Notes: generated by a model not told the origin, from the sequence alone. A DNA stretch of 64,000 nt from Mesobacillus boroniphilus (GCF_018424685.1 NZ_QTKX01000001.1:1488001-1552000), one strand, 5' to 3'. Shown: positions 1-8,852, counted from the first letter of the stretch. Made by a program: numbers and translations.

Positions 1-292
1 ACATCCATTTAATGTGTTCGGTATCTACCATGCTTCGTTGAACCAATTCTCCATTTGGACCCCAGATTTCTCCACCGTTGATCGTTACAAGATAAGAAGA
101 CAACTCTAGAGATAATACATAATCCCTTGCTGTTTTGAGACTGCGGCCAGTACTTAGTACAACACGCACCCCTTTTTTTTCTGCTTCTTTGATCGCTCGT
201 CTATTTTCCTCTGACACCACATGCCTGTCATCTAGAAGCGTTCCATCCATATCCAATGCAATTAGTTTGATATCTGGCTTTTTATTACTCAA
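1..292 (-). CDS. Cof-type HAD-superfamily phosphatase, N-terminal part
   Basis: The gene is cut by the left edge, leaving 97 codons. A TTG start follows GGAGG at good spacing. The N-terminus carries HAD motif I (DMDGTLLD; the first Asp is the nucleophile) and, about 35 residues later, motif II as LSTGR. This order is typical of Cof/YitU-like phosphatases that act on sugar phosphates or nucleotide-like metabolites; the substrate cannot be inferred. It starts 21 nt after the RsbR-type gene on the same strand, so the two are probably co-transcribed. Confidence 0.85.
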   Translation of the reverse strand, partial: MSNKKPDIKLIALDMDGTLLDDRHVVSEENRRAIKEAEKKGVRVVLSTGRSLKTARDYVLSLELSSYLVTINGGEIWGPNGELVQRSMVDTEHIKWM

Positions 293-313
293 AGCGATCC
301 TCCTATAGTTGCT

Positions 314-1147
314 TTATATTTCTTTATTGATACTATCAATGGCCTGTTTTACAGTAGCGAAAGTATTGAAGTTTGAAAAATCCACCCCACCCTCCACTGC
401 AGCCTGGGCAAGTTCCGGTCTCATTCCAGTAGCAATAGAATTCACACCTAATAATCGTAAAACATTATGGATATCAAAAATGTGCTTGGCTATCGTGGCA
501 TCGATTGTGACGATTCCTGAAAAATCAATGATTAACGACTGTACTTTTTGCTTTGTAACCAACGGAATAGCTCGTTCCATTATCAATCCTGCCCGGTCAT
601 GGTCCATTTTCCCTACTAAAGGCAACACTGCTACGTTTTCTTGTATCGGGACTACGGGAGTTGATAAAGTATCCACTTCATCCTGGACTTCCTTCATCAG
701 CTTCGAGGTTTGCCTTTCAAACGCAAATACTGTTTCATTAATGCTTATATCAAGCATATTGTTCACTCTTTTATTAATCCAGATTAAATCTTTCGTGCTA
801 ACACTATGCTTCAAACTAATTTCTGCCATTTTATCGATGAAAACGATCCTTGTAGGAGGATACCTAAGAAGGATGTCAGAAATTCTGCCGCCTTTAGCTG
901 CTTCGCGTTCTCCATTTTTCTGGCTCCATTCAAGAAGTCCCTGAGAAGTTGTCTCATCCTCATTCCTAATTGAGTCGCCCAGGAATTTAAGATAATCAGT
1001 AAATACAATAATTGCCTGGTCAATTTCCTGCTTAGGTATCTCGACACCAATTAATTCAAGTATGGAATTTACCATTTCCTTTGCAAGGGATTCGGAATTT
1101 TGTATTAGTTCATTCGCTACTGCTGAAGTTGGATTCACAAAGGTCAC
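314..1147 (-). CDS. RsbR-type stressosome protein (STAS domain)
   Basis: A 277-residue protein with an all-helical N-terminal sensor-like half and a C-terminal STAS domain (about residues 160-270: VLPLVGKMD, then IDFSG and GMRPELAQ). Length and layout match the RsbR paralogues of Bacillus (RsbRA-RsbRD), which with RsbS build the cytoplasmic stressosome that controls RsbT and hence sigma-B. At the two places where I recall RsbRA having RsbT-phosphorylated threonines, this protein appears to have alanine (IDAT and AQAA). The GTG start at 1147 has AAAGGGG only 2 nt away; a second GTG at 1138 has better spacing and may be the true start. No rsbS or rsbT is nearby, as for the scattered paralogues of B. 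subtilis. Confidence 0.85.
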   Translation of the reverse strand: MTFVNPTSAVANELIQNSESLAKEMVNSILELIGVEIPKQEIDQAIIVFTDYLKFLGDSIRNEDETTSQGLLEWSQKNGEREAAKGGRISDILLRYPPTRIVFIDKMAEISLKHSVSTKDLIWINKRVNNMLDISINETVFAFERQTSKLMKEVQDEVDTLSTPVVPIQENVAVLPLVGKMDHDRAGLIMERAIPLVTKQKVQSLIIDFSGIVTIDATIAKHIFDIHNVLRLLGVNSIATGMRPELAQAAVEGGVDFSNFNTFATVKQAIDSINKEI

Positions 1148-1435
1148 TTCCCCTTTACTTAGGTTATTTTGTAAATTTCGTCCGTTTTTACAATAAAAGT
1201 TTACGAGTACTTATGCATTTTGTTTTCACATTCGGATGCAAAGAAATGTTAGTAAAGCTAAACAATCAATGCGTAAATCGTCTTTACTTAACAATAGGAT
1301 ACACCTTTAACAACAATTATTCTTCTTTGAACCTGCGAATACATGATGTTGTTATGAAAATAATCTGCTTGGCCTAGGTAAATGATCCTCCTGTATTTCA
1401 AGAAATCCAAGCCAGTGAGAAGTAGAATCCATTAA

Positions 1436-2152
1436 TCAATATTCCTTAGATATTTTCGTCAACTCAAAAAATTCTTTCTGTGGTTTCATCCATTTCGCCC
1501 CTTTATCAGAGACGAAATAAACCCCTTTTTCCAGGTCGTAGTATACATCAATTGATATGCCGCCAAAATCAATAACGCTTTTTCCGTTATAATAAATCTG
1601 TTGTGGATCCACTACTAAAGCTCCATTAATCAAGCTGATTATTTGTCCAATTGTTTGCTTGTCGGTCATTTTGAAGCACTCATCGCTACGATCCGGCTGT
1701 TCGTTGATACAGATTTCCAAAGTTTCTACATCGATCCATGGGTCAGCCTTCAGTCCTTCACTTTTATCAAAAACGACCTCTGTTTGATTCAAGTTCATAA
1801 AATATGCCGCACTTATTGATAATACCCAAGGTGTGTTTTCTTTTTTCCAATAAGAAGTAAATCCAGCTCCATCCTCTGAATTATCTGATGATGTTTGCGA
1901 CATTGTTAAACTCCATCCATTTTTCGGAAGTTCATTCTCGTAAAAGTGCAAGATTTCTTCCCATTGATCCCCTTCAGTAATATAAACCGGACTAGCTGGC
2001 TTCAAGCCGCTATATAGAGGAATATCCGTTGTACGCTCTGGTATGATCGGAAGACCGTTATATTTTTCTGCCTGTTTCTTTTGAAAATAAAAAACTCCGC
2101 CAACTATAAGCAAAATGATTAAAATTAGTAAAGCCAGTTTCCAAAACTTCAA
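1436..2152 (-). CDS. Membrane-anchored protein of unknown function
   Basis: I do not recognise the family. The 238-residue protein begins with KFWK and one hydrophobic segment (about residues 5-24), followed by a hydrophilic extracytoplasmic domain rich in acidic and aromatic residues, with two Cys (CINEQ and ECFKM) about 13 residues apart that could form a disulfide. The TTG start is preceded by AGAGGGA at good spacing. It is monocistronic: the flanking gaps on both sides are about 280 nt. Confidence 0.6.
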   Translation of the reverse strand: MKFWKLALLILIILLIVGGVFYFQKKQAEKYNGLPIIPERTTDIPLYSGLKPASPVYITEGDQWEEILHFYENELPKNGWSLTMSQTSSDNSEDGAGFTSYWKKENTPWVLSISAAYFMNLNQTEVVFDKSEGLKADPWIDVETLEICINEQPDRSDECFKMTDKQTIGQIISLINGALVVDPQQIYYNGKSVIDFGGISIDVYYDLEKGVYFVSDKGAKWMKPQKEFFELTKISKEY

Positions 2153-2356
2153 GCCTATCCCTCTTCGCCTTTTTACTTAAGCTATTTCGAGTTTATTGTT
2201 GCTTTTAGTATAATCATCCAAGCCTATGCCGAACTATTCATATTGTTCGTTTCTATTCTAAACATGGGCTATTTAAAGCCAATTTATAGTTTTTATAGAA
2301 CAGCAACAAGTCCACGAAACAAGCCCTACTTTATAATAAAGTAAAAAATGGTAGAA

Positions 2357-2386
2357 TTGAATACTAATTGGTCGCTATATTATATA
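2357..2386 (+). promoter_or_regulatory. Candidate sigma-A promoter of ywbE
   Basis: TTGAAT at 2357-2362, then a 17-18 nt spacer and TTATAT/TATATA at 2380-2386, 38 nt before the ywbE start. Confidence 0.4.
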
Positions 2387-2423
2387 AAAGAGTATATTAG
2401 AAAAAAATTGTGGAGGGTTATAC

Positions 2424-2630
2424 ATGTCCAATAGAAAAGATGGCAGAAACCGAAACGAAGTCAAACCTGGCTTGAAGGTAAATATTGTCCTTAAAGCTGA
2501 CCAGAAGACCGGTAAGCTCACTAAAGGAATCGTTAAAGATCTCCTCACAAATTCGAGCACACATCCTCATGGCATTAAGGTGAGGTTAGAGGACGGACAA
2601 GTAGGCCGTGTAAAGGAAATCCTGGAGTAA
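2424..2630 (+). CDS. ywbE: YwbE family protein
   Basis: This 68-residue protein matches the small, basic YwbE family (DUF2196) in length and motifs (SNRKDGRNR, VKPGLKV, HPHGIKVRLEDG, GRVKEI). The fold resembles a small beta-barrel like those of RNA-binding KOW/SH3 proteins; its cellular role is unknown to me. GGAGG lies 8 nt before ATG. It is monocistronic, with its own promoter and a terminator hairpin shared with the convergent antiporter gene. Confidence 0.9.
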   Translation: MSNRKDGRNRNEVKPGLKVNIVLKADQKTGKLTKGIVKDLLTNSSTHPHGIKVRLEDGQVGRVKEILE

Positions 2631-2683
2631 GTTATTTTACCTTCCGCTGAAAGCAAACCAGAAAGTTTCCAAAGACAATATAA

Positions 2684-2715
2684 AAAGCATTAAAGGGAAG
2701 TCCCATTAATGCTTT
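2684..2715. terminator. Bidirectional terminator between ywbE and the antiporter gene
   Basis: AAGCATTAA-A-GGG pairs with CCC-A-TTAATGCTT around an AAGT loop. It overlaps the stop codon of the convergent antiporter gene. Confidence 0.7.
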
Positions 2716-3859
2716 AACTTGTCTTTTCTTGCACTTTTTCAACGATCAATTTATTCAACCTCGGTGCCAACTGAAACATCATTGTTCCTATGATGGCAAT
2801 TACCAAAATATAAATACTGGAAAAAATCTTTAACTCCCCGGTTGCCAGCGCAGCTATGATCACGGAGAATTCACCTCTTTGAGTCAGTGATAGGCCTGCC
2901 TTCAATGAATCACTTCTCGAAAGACCATACCATTGCCCTCCTACATAACCTACAATCAATTTATGGATCAATGACCAAAGTACGAGCACAATCAGTAGTC
3001 CTAAATACGGAATGTCGCTGGTCATTTCAATATGGAGGCCAAAGTTCAAGAAGAAAAATGGAAGGAATATATTCCTTACTGGCAATGCCGCCCTTTCTAC
3101 CTTGTCCTTAATTGAAAGCTCAGAAAGCATCATTCCAGCAAGGAATGCCCCGATCACCTCTGATAAGCCGAGCATCATCGCAATGCCTCCGTAGGTTAGC
3201 GCAATCCCCGTGATCAACACAATAAAGATGTCATCTTGGTCGATTTCTTTTAAAATTGATTCAGCTTTTTTGATGACAACCCTTGCAAAGAACACGGCAA
3301 TACCTGCGAGAAGTACAATTTTCAATAGAATTAAAAGAAAATCAGTTACCGTAAACCCTTCACCCGAAAGACCAATCAATACGGTTACAAGAACTGGTGC
3401 AATCAAATCCTCAAAAACCAGGATTAGGAGCATGAATTCTGATTCTTTGTTTTCAGTCCTGTTTTTATCTTCAAGCAGTTTCGCTGTAATAGAGGAACTG
3501 GTAGCATAGACAATCCCTCCGACAATTAAAGATGAGACCAAGTCCAGTCCGAACAGCAGGCTGATTCCCGCGGTCACAAAAATCCCCAGGAAAGCATCCA
3601 GCAAGCCGCCTTTCCATACCCTGGCACTGTTAGTAATAAGCCTCTTAATTGGAAATTTCATCCCTAAAATCAAAAATAACAGGACTAAACCAATCTCTCC
3701 GGCCACTTCAATTACCTTTGATTCCTTAATAACCAAGGATAAAATGAGACCAAGTATAATATATAATAATATATCTGGAATTTTTATTAATTTGATGCCG
3801 ATTATACCTATCAAAAATAGCACAAGTAGAAATAGTCCAATGACTAAAGTCAAATTCAA
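2714..3859 (-). CDS. CPA2-family cation/proton antiporter
   Basis: A 381-residue membrane protein with 11-12 hydrophobic segments and no soluble C-terminal RCK domain. It has the Na+/H+ exchanger fold features: LYIILGL at the first helices, FEDLIAP (the acidic pair of the CPA2 core, about residue 150) and SLTQRGEFS near residue 325. It resembles the Bacillus KhtU/YhaU K+/H+ antiporter but lacks the partner khtT gene, so the transported ion and regulation are uncertain. The start is TTG with AAAGGTG about 10 nt upstream. Confidence 0.88.
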   Translation of the reverse strand: MNLTLVIGLFLLVLFLIGIIGIKLIKIPDILLYIILGLILSLVIKESKVIEVAGEIGLVLLFLILGMKFPIKRLITNSARVWKGGLLDAFLGIFVTAGISLLFGLDLVSSLIVGGIVYATSSSITAKLLEDKNRTENKESEFMLLILVFEDLIAPVLVTVLIGLSGEGFTVTDFLLILLKIVLLAGIAVFFARVVIKKAESILKEIDQDDIFIVLITGIALTYGGIAMMLGLSEVIGAFLAGMMLSELSIKDKVERAALPVRNIFLPFFFLNFGLHIEMTSDIPYLGLLIVLVLWSLIHKLIVGYVGGQWYGLSRSDSLKAGLSLTQRGEFSVIIAALATGELKIFSSIYILVIAIIGTMMFQLAPRLNKLIVEKVQEKTS

Positions 3860-4037
3860 TCTGCAACAACACCTTTTAAATTTTTAAAAGCAATAACCTT
3901 CCTATTTACTACCCAAATCCCTTCATTCCAACACTGGAAATATAAATCCTTAAAGCTCTTTAATTCAGTATCGTTAAAAAATTATGATAAAATAAGCAAT
4001 ATAATCTGTTTGGAAGAAATTTATTAAGGGGGAAGAA

Positions 4038-4931
4038 ATGAACAGCAATCCGGAGACAGCCCTTGTCCAGCAGCAGCATAAGGGCATCACAAAAACAAAA
4101 CTCGCAAAAAGAATTTTTTTCATCATTTTAGGGGCTGTCCTGATGGGCGTTGGTATCGAGGAATTTCTGGTCCCGAACAGAATACTTGATGGCGGTATTG
4201 TTGGTATCTCAATCATCCTCTCACATTTGACGGGCTGGCGCCTCGGCCTCTTTATCTTTATCCTGAACATCCCTTTCTTTTTCATTGGCTATAAACAAAT
4301 CGGAAAAACCTTTGCATTATCAACCGTATTGGGAATCACTGTGTTGTCTTTAACGACCAGCTTCCTGCATGATTGGCCTGTTTTTACAGAAGATTTACTT
4401 CTGGCAACTGTATTTGGCGGTATTGTTCTTGGAGCTGGAGTTGGAATAGTGATCCGATATGGGGGCTCTCTGGACGGTACGGAAATACTTGCAATTCTGG
4501 CAAACAGAAGACTGCCCTTTTCTGTTGGGGAAGTCATCATGTTTTTCAATATCTTCATATTTGGCACTGCAGGGTTTGTCTTTGGATGGGACCGTGCGAT
4601 GTATTCAATCCTTGCCTATTTCATCGCATTCAAAACGATTGATATAGTCATTGCTGGACTTGATGAATCGAAAGCAGCCTGGATCATAAGTGACCAGCAC
4701 AAGGAAATTGGTGATGCCATCCTGGCTCGACTTGGCCGTGGTGTCACATATTTAACCGGTGAGGGTGCCTATACGGGGGATGATAAAAAAGTCATCTTTT
4801 GTGTCATCACACGTCTAGAGGAAGCAAAACTGAAGTCCATTGTCGAGGAATTGGATGAGTCAGCCTTCCTTGCTGTTGGAAATATTGCGGAAGTGCGTGG
4901 TGGCAGATTCAAAAAACGGAATATCCACTAG
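4038..4931 (+). CDS. YitT family membrane protein (DUF161 + DUF2179)
   Basis: A 297-residue protein with about six transmembrane helices (residues 25-200; motifs VPNRILDGGIVGIS and GGSLDGTEILA), then a C-terminal soluble DUF2179 domain (GRGVTYLTGEGAY, AVGNIAEVRGG). This is the YitT/YqfU/YpjC arrangement of Firmicutes, function unknown, often proposed to be transport. AAGGGGGAAGAA precedes ATG. A second family member lies at 6120-6932, in the same orientation but not in the same operon because a hairpin terminator and two opposite-strand genes intervene. Confidence 0.92.
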   Translation: MNSNPETALVQQQHKGITKTKLAKRIFFIILGAVLMGVGIEEFLVPNRILDGGIVGISIILSHLTGWRLGLFIFILNIPFFFIGYKQIGKTFALSTVLGITVLSLTTSFLHDWPVFTEDLLLATVFGGIVLGAGVGIVIRYGGSLDGTEILAILANRRLPFSVGEVIMFFNIFIFGTAGFVFGWDRAMYSILAYFIAFKTIDIVIAGLDESKAAWIISDQHKEIGDAILARLGRGVTYLTGEGAYTGDDKKVIFCVITRLEEAKLKSIVEELDESAFLAVGNIAEVRGGRFKKRNIH

Positions 4932-4938
4932 TATACAG

Positions 4939-4976
4939 ACAAGACTAAAAGCTCAGAAATCTGAGCTTTTTGTCTT
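4939..4976 (+). terminator. Rho-independent terminator after YitT gene
   Basis: AAAGCTCAG / CTGAGCTTT around AAAT, followed by T-rich sequence; outer ACAAGAC/GTCTTGT can extend the stem. Confidence 0.8.
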
Positions 4977-5056
4977 GTTACATTTAAATAATGCAAGCGA
5001 ACTACTTCAGAAAGTGTAATAAAGATCGATTAACTGAGTTTTGTTTCCAGTTATTA

Positions 5057-5587
5057 TTAATTCGCTAATAGTGAGTACACATAAGTATCATACGAAACTC
5101 CACTTTGAATCATATAACTTCTCAGAATACCTTCTTTTTGAAAACCGAGTTTGAGGAGCAATTCATTTGAATTTTTATTTTCAAGGAAAACAACCGCGCC
5201 AATTCGTTTTAACTCCATTTCTTTCAATCCGTACTCAACAGCTATCCCGATTGCTTCTTTAGCCAATCCTTGTCCCCAGTATCTCTGGTTTAGCTCATAG
5301 CCTATTTCTGCTCTCCTATGTTTTGTTGAAACGGCATGAAAGCCAACAGTACCAATAAGCCTTTTTGTGTTTTTTAATTGGATGCCCCATCTTATACCTT
5401 TATTTTCATTAAATCCTATCTGGAAAGAATGGATCAGGCCTAGTGCTTCTTCAATATTTTCGATCGGTTCCGAACCATAATGTTTCATTACTTCAACGTT
5501 GGAAAAGTTGATAAATAAATCTTCAGCATCCTCCGTAGTAATTTCCCTGAGAATGAGCCGATCTGTTTCTAAAACAGGAAATTCCAT
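5057..5587 (-). CDS. GNAT N-acetyltransferase (RimJ/RimL type)
   Basis: This 176-residue protein has the RimJ/RimL-type beginning LETDRLILREIT and the acetyl-CoA site YWGQGLAKEA (R/Q-x-x-G-x-A/G pattern) near residue 110, then LLKLGFQKEG near the C-terminus. It is predicted to transfer acetyl from acetyl-CoA to an amine, possibly a protein N-terminus or small molecule; the substrate is unknown. GGGGG lies 4 nt before ATG. It is one of six GNAT genes in this window. Confidence 0.88.
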   Translation of the reverse strand: MEFPVLETDRLILREITTEDAEDLFINFSNVEVMKHYGSEPIENIEEALGLIHSFQIGFNENKGIRWGIQLKNTKRLIGTVGFHAVSTKHRRAEIGYELNQRYWGQGLAKEAIGIAVEYGLKEMELKRIGAVVFLENKNSNELLLKLGFQKEGILRSYMIQSGVSYDTYVYSLLAN

Positions 5588-5649
5588 ATGTCCCCCAAAT
5601 TAAATAATTTTTATTTTTTATTTCTACAACAATTACAAAAAATCCTTCA

Positions 5650-5675
5650 AAAAAAGCCGCCCAGTTTGGACGACT
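5650..5675 (-). terminator. Terminator for the DUF1292 gene
   Basis: Read on the minus strand, AAAGTCGTCCA pairs with TGGGCGGCTTT (two G-U pairs) and is followed by a run of T. On the plus strand the same pairs become mismatches, so it works for the minus strand. Confidence 0.65.
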
Positions 5676-5679
5676 TTAC

Positions 5680-5937
5680 TCAATCTTCCGCAGGTGCGGC
5701 ATCAACAGCAATTTGATAGGCATCGAGCAATTGTGACTTTTCAAAGTCACTCTCAAGGCCAACGAGGAATTGATCACTACCTTGCTCTTCGACTTTCATT
5801 AACACTGTTCCTTCTTCATCCCTAAGCATAGCGTAGGATTCTCCATTCATTTCAAATAATGCTTCTACTTCGAATTGCCTCTCCTTGCCCCTATCATCTG
5901 TTACTGTTACCAGGTCCCTGATTGAATCATTTTTCAA
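5680..5937 (-). CDS. DUF1292 family protein (YrzB-like)
   Basis: An 85-residue acidic protein with the DUF1292 pattern: VTVTDDRGKE, FEVEALFEMNGESYAML, and VLMKVEE. Members are small Firmicutes proteins such as YrzB with no firm function. I place the start at TTG 5937 because AGGAGG lies 9 nt before it; a longer frame from GTG 5964 would include the ribosome site. It is followed by a terminator and appears monocistronic. Confidence 0.85.
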   Translation of the reverse strand: MKNDSIRDLVTVTDDRGKERQFEVEALFEMNGESYAMLRDEEGTVLMKVEEQGSDQFLVGLESDFEKSQLLDAYQIAVDAAPAED

Positions 5938-6119
5938 AACAGCCCACCTCCTATAAATCGTCACTTTATCTTTCCCTTCCTTGAAATTAATATAATTTCT
6001 TGCATGAAGGCTATTTCAAATCAAAATACTTAATGAATTTTAAATAAACTTTTAAATTCACTTCTTTATTTTCATCTATATAATATTTTTTACACACTGT
6101 TTTTTTGGAGGCGTCGTTT

Positions 6120-6932
6120 TTGAAGTCAGCAGGAATCATCATTGGCTCAATCATTGTTTCATTTGCATTTAACCTTTTCTTAATCCCCCACGGAATCATG
6201 AGCAGCGGGATTAGCGGTCTTTCCATCATTTTATCTATGCTAACATCCATCAATACCGGTGTTTACAATTTCCTTTTAAACTTCCCCCTATTAGTTTTAG
6301 GGTATTTAAAATTGGGACGTAAATTCATCTTATATACGATCCTTTCCGTCATTTCTATTTCTATTACTCTTTATGTTATACCAGTATATAAACTTGCAGA
6401 GGATCCGATACTTTCCTCTATATTCGGCGGAGCGATTGTTGGATTGGGTATCGGGATTATATTCCGTTCATCTGGTTCATCTGGAGGCTTTGACATTATT
6501 GGGATGCTTTTGGCAAGACGCAAAGACTTTCCTATGGGAACCCTGTTATTCGCAATGAACTCTGTCGTTATTTTGTTATCAGGCTTTTTGTTTAGCTGGG
6601 ACGCTGCGTTGAATACGCTGGTTTCCATCTTCGTTCTTGGCAAAGTAATCGATAAGGTACACACCCATCACGTAAAGCTAACGTTGATGATTATCACCAG
6701 AAAAGGCGAAGAAGTAAAGCAGCATTTGCTAAAAAACGTCTATCGTGGAGTAACAGTGATCGACTCTGTTGGAGGCTTTTCGAATGAAAAGAGCAACGTC
6801 ATCATTACAGTCATTTCCCGTTATGAGCTGACAGAAGTCAAAACACTAATAGAAGAAATCGATCCAGAAGCATTTGTTAACATAACCGAAACACTCGAAG
6901 TAATGGGACTTTTTCATAGAAAACAGCACTAA
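6120..6932 (+). CDS. YitT family membrane protein, second copy
   Basis: A 270-residue paralogue of the protein at 4038-4931: five or six N-terminal transmembrane helices (IPHGIMSSGISGLS, FRSSGSSGGFDIIG) and a C-terminal DUF2179 domain (YRGVTVIDSVGGFS, EVMGLFH). The start is TTG at 6120 because GGAGG lies 8 nt upstream; an earlier TTG at 6105 would put the ribosome site inside the gene. It ends in a 13-bp perfect hairpin. Confidence 0.9.
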   Translation: MKSAGIIIGSIIVSFAFNLFLIPHGIMSSGISGLSIILSMLTSINTGVYNFLLNFPLLVLGYLKLGRKFILYTILSVISISITLYVIPVYKLAEDPILSSIFGGAIVGLGIGIIFRSSGSSGGFDIIGMLLARRKDFPMGTLLFAMNSVVILLSGFLFSWDAALNTLVSIFVLGKVIDKVHTHHVKLTLMIITRKGEEVKQHLLKNVYRGVTVIDSVGGFSNEKSNVIITVISRYELTEVKTLIEEIDPEAFVNITETLEVMGLFHRKQH

Positions 6933-6936
6933 AGAA

Positions 6937-6968
6937 ATTCACGAAGCTGGGATTACAGCTTCGTGAAT
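6937..6968 (+). terminator. Hairpin after second YitT gene
   Basis: Perfect 13-bp stem ATTCACGAAGCTG / CAGCTTCGTGAAT with a 6-nt loop; only a weak T tract follows. Confidence 0.6.
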
Positions 6969-7056
6969 GCTATCTAAATTTTAAAGGGAAATTTATCTTG
7001 AAATTCTCACAGATTCATCGTATAATAATTGAGTCGCTGCAATAGAGGATTACCAT

Positions 7057-7077
7057 TCATGTCCCAGTAGCTCAGCA
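7057..7077 (+). repeat. Detached copy of the 5' end of tRNA-Arg
   Basis: 21 bases identical to 7207-7227: four bases of leader plus the acceptor 5' strand, D stem and part of the D loop of tRNA-Arg. Identity ends abruptly at 7078, and no other tRNA parts follow. The 129 bases up to the true tRNA show no gene. Confidence 0.85.
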
Positions 7078-7210
7078 CGCCCGAAACCGCTTCACTGTAA
7101 TTGCTTCAGCGTACTCATCGAGCCGCTTCTTGGTCTACATTCCGAGATGAAGACGGGATAAAACACTGAACTAATAACTTTTTCGAAATTTCATTTTTAA
7201 ATTTTATCAT

Positions 7211-7284
7211 GTCCCAGTAGCTCAGCAGGATAGAGCAACAGTTTCCTAAACTGTAGGTCGGGAGTTCGAATCTCTTCTGGGACG
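7211..7284 (+). tRNA. tRNA-Arg (anticodon CCT)
   Basis: A 74-base cloverleaf: acceptor GTCCCAG/CTGGGAC, D stem GCTC/GAGC, anticodon stem ACAGT/ACTGT with loop TTCCTAA (CCT, reads AGG), T arm with TTCGAAT, discriminator G, CCA not encoded. It is a single-gene unit with its own terminator. Confidence 0.95.
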
Positions 7285-7287
7285 CTT

Positions 7288-7318
7288 AAAAACCTTGATT
7301 ATAAATCAAGGTTTTTTT
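7288..7318 (+). terminator. Terminator of tRNA-Arg
   Basis: AAAAACCTTGATT / AATCAAGGTTTTT with a short loop and a run of seven T. Confidence 0.9.
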
Positions 7319-7370
7319 ATTTTATATATCCCTTCCTCCCATCCAACGAACATTCATCCTTCTTGTTCAG

Positions 7371-7804
7371 GCTTTTTCTTGACAGCTTGTCGCCTATTGA
7401 TCCGAAACCTGTCTAGATTCCAGCTTTTTCTTGACAGCTTTTCGCCTGGTGATCCGAAACCTGTCTAGATTCCGGCTTTTTCTTGACAGCTTTTCGCTTG
7501 TTGACCCCAAACCTGTCTAGATTCCGGCTTTTTCTTGACAGCTTTTCGCCTATTGACCCCAAACCTGTCTAGATTCCGGCTTTTTCTTGACAGCTTTTCG
7601 CCTGGTGGTCCTGAACCTGTCTAGATTCCGGCTTTTTCTTGACAGCTTTTCGCTTGTTGACTCCAAACCTGTCTAGATTCCGGCTTTTTCTTGACAGCTT
7701 TTCGCTTGTTGACTCCAAACCTGTCTAGATTCCGGCTTTTTCTTGACAGCTTTTCGCTTGTTGACTCCAAACCTGTCTAGATTCCGGTTTTTTCTTGAAA
7801 GCTT
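7371..7804. repeat. 52-bp tandem array 1 (about 8.3 units)
   Basis: Unit starts (GCTTTTTCTTGACAG) fall at 7371, 7423, 7475, 7527, 7579, 7631, 7683 and 7735, with a decaying ninth at 7787: exact 52-bp spacing. Each unit contains an imperfect palindrome: CTGTCTAGA, 11 nt, TCTTGACAG (one mismatch per arm). Because 52 is not a multiple of 3 and stops occur, the array is not coding. A 70-codon minus-strand frame (7673-7885) begins outside the array and runs into it; its first 29 codons could be a gene remnant but I do not call it. Confidence 0.95.
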
Positions 7805-8163
7805 TATGCTGGCGGTTCCTTCTATATATGATGCAAAATCCTCCTTTATCTTCCAAACGGTGACTTTGAATTTCTCACTCTTCATGTTGTAAACTGTTTC
7901 TCCTTTTGTTTGAGATCTTCCATTATGATGGTGTCACCAGCAATTGAACCTTTATGTCTTGCATTGTTCCTTGTATTTAAAAAGTTGAGCACTAAATAAG
8001 AGTATTTATTAGGTAGTTGGAACTAAACCCCTATTAAATGCGTCTATATAGTTGATAGGACTAATGGTTGCAATTACTATATCAATCTAATGAACGAGGA
8101 TTAATTAAGTTGGTTTGTGGTATTTATACACCATGAGCAAACTAGCAAAAGGGGAAGTGACAG
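7805..8163. other. Intergenic stretch upstream of the PAP2 gene
   Basis: 359 bases, AT-rich. I see no convincing gene, RNA or palindrome apart from the ribosome site AAAGGGGAAG just before 8164. Confidence 0.5.
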
Positions 8164-8808
8164 ATGAAAACCAAAATAAAAGAATTACCTTATTTATTGG
8201 CTTTGCTGGTAATGCCAGTACTGGGCTTAATTTATAAAATATTGAATAACAACCCACGAGAAGCTGTAATCCTTTCGACAGATATAGACAATAAGATCCC
8301 TTTCCTTCCAATCTTCATTTTACCGTATATCATTTGGTATGCTTTTATATTGGGGTATCTAATTTATTTTTGGTTTAAGGATACGCGGGTATATTTAAAA
8401 ACATTGACTATGATTGTCGTTGGGGAGTTAGTATGTTTCGTCATTTACTTCTTCTTCCAAACAACCGTACCACGCCCTAACCTTGTTGGTGAAGGAATCT
8501 TTATAGAGCTTGTTGGCATGATTTACAGCCATGATCAACCATATAATGCTTTCCCCAGCATTCATGTATTAACTACTTTTGCCATTATTCTTGGCAACAT
8601 TAACATTCGCAACAAACATATCACCCATTCGATTTTCGTACCGGTAATGGGTTCGTTGATTATTATTTCTACATTGTTTGTTAAACAGCACTATATACTT
8701 GATATGTTCGCATCGATGTTTTTAACTTCATTTATTTATGGAATTGTCTTTGAATTATTTGAATTTAAAGTTGCCGAAAAAGCAGATACGGTATATGTAA
8801 AAGATTGA
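8164..8808 (+). CDS. PAP2-superfamily membrane phosphatase-like protein
   Basis: A 214-residue protein with six hydrophobic segments. PAP2 signature motifs are visible: VPRPN (end of motif 1), NAFPSIHV (motif 2, PSxH, about residue 127), and KQHYILDM (motif 3, HxxxD, about residue 178) though the usual SR start of motif 3 is STLFV. This places it with inositol-phosphotransferase/PAP2-like lipid phosphatases acting on the outer face of the membrane. The substrate is unknown. AAAGGGGAAG precedes ATG; a terminator follows. Confidence 0.85.
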   Translation: MKTKIKELPYLLALLVMPVLGLIYKILNNNPREAVILSTDIDNKIPFLPIFILPYIIWYAFILGYLIYFWFKDTRVYLKTLTMIVVGELVCFVIYFFFQTTVPRPNLVGEGIFIELVGMIYSHDQPYNAFPSIHVLTTFAIILGNINIRNKHITHSIFVPVMGSLIIISTLFVKQHYILDMFASMFLTSFIYGIVFELFEFKVAEKADTVYVKD

Positions 8809-8824
8809 AATATCTGCTTCATAC

Positions 8825-8852
8825 AAAAGAGCTGCGAGTGCAGCTCTTTTTT
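8825..8852 (+). terminator. Terminator after PAP2 gene
   Basis: AAAAGAGCTGC / GCAGCTCTTTT with GAGT loop and T run. Confidence 0.9.

Noticed and set aside
4289..4567. Minus-strand frame antisense to the first YitT gene
   Set aside because: Composition and lack of ribosome site mark it as a shadow of the YitT gene; the same applies to antisense frames at 6011-6253, 6371-6664 and 30113-30454.
7078..7206. T-box or second tRNA between the tRNA fragment and tRNA-Arg
   Set aside because: No anticodon or T arm and no T-box core sequence are visible.
7673..7885. 70-codon minus-strand frame running into array 1
   Set aside because: The first 29 codons are outside the array and an AAAGGAG lies 14 nt upstream, but the rest is translated repeat; too weak to call a gene.
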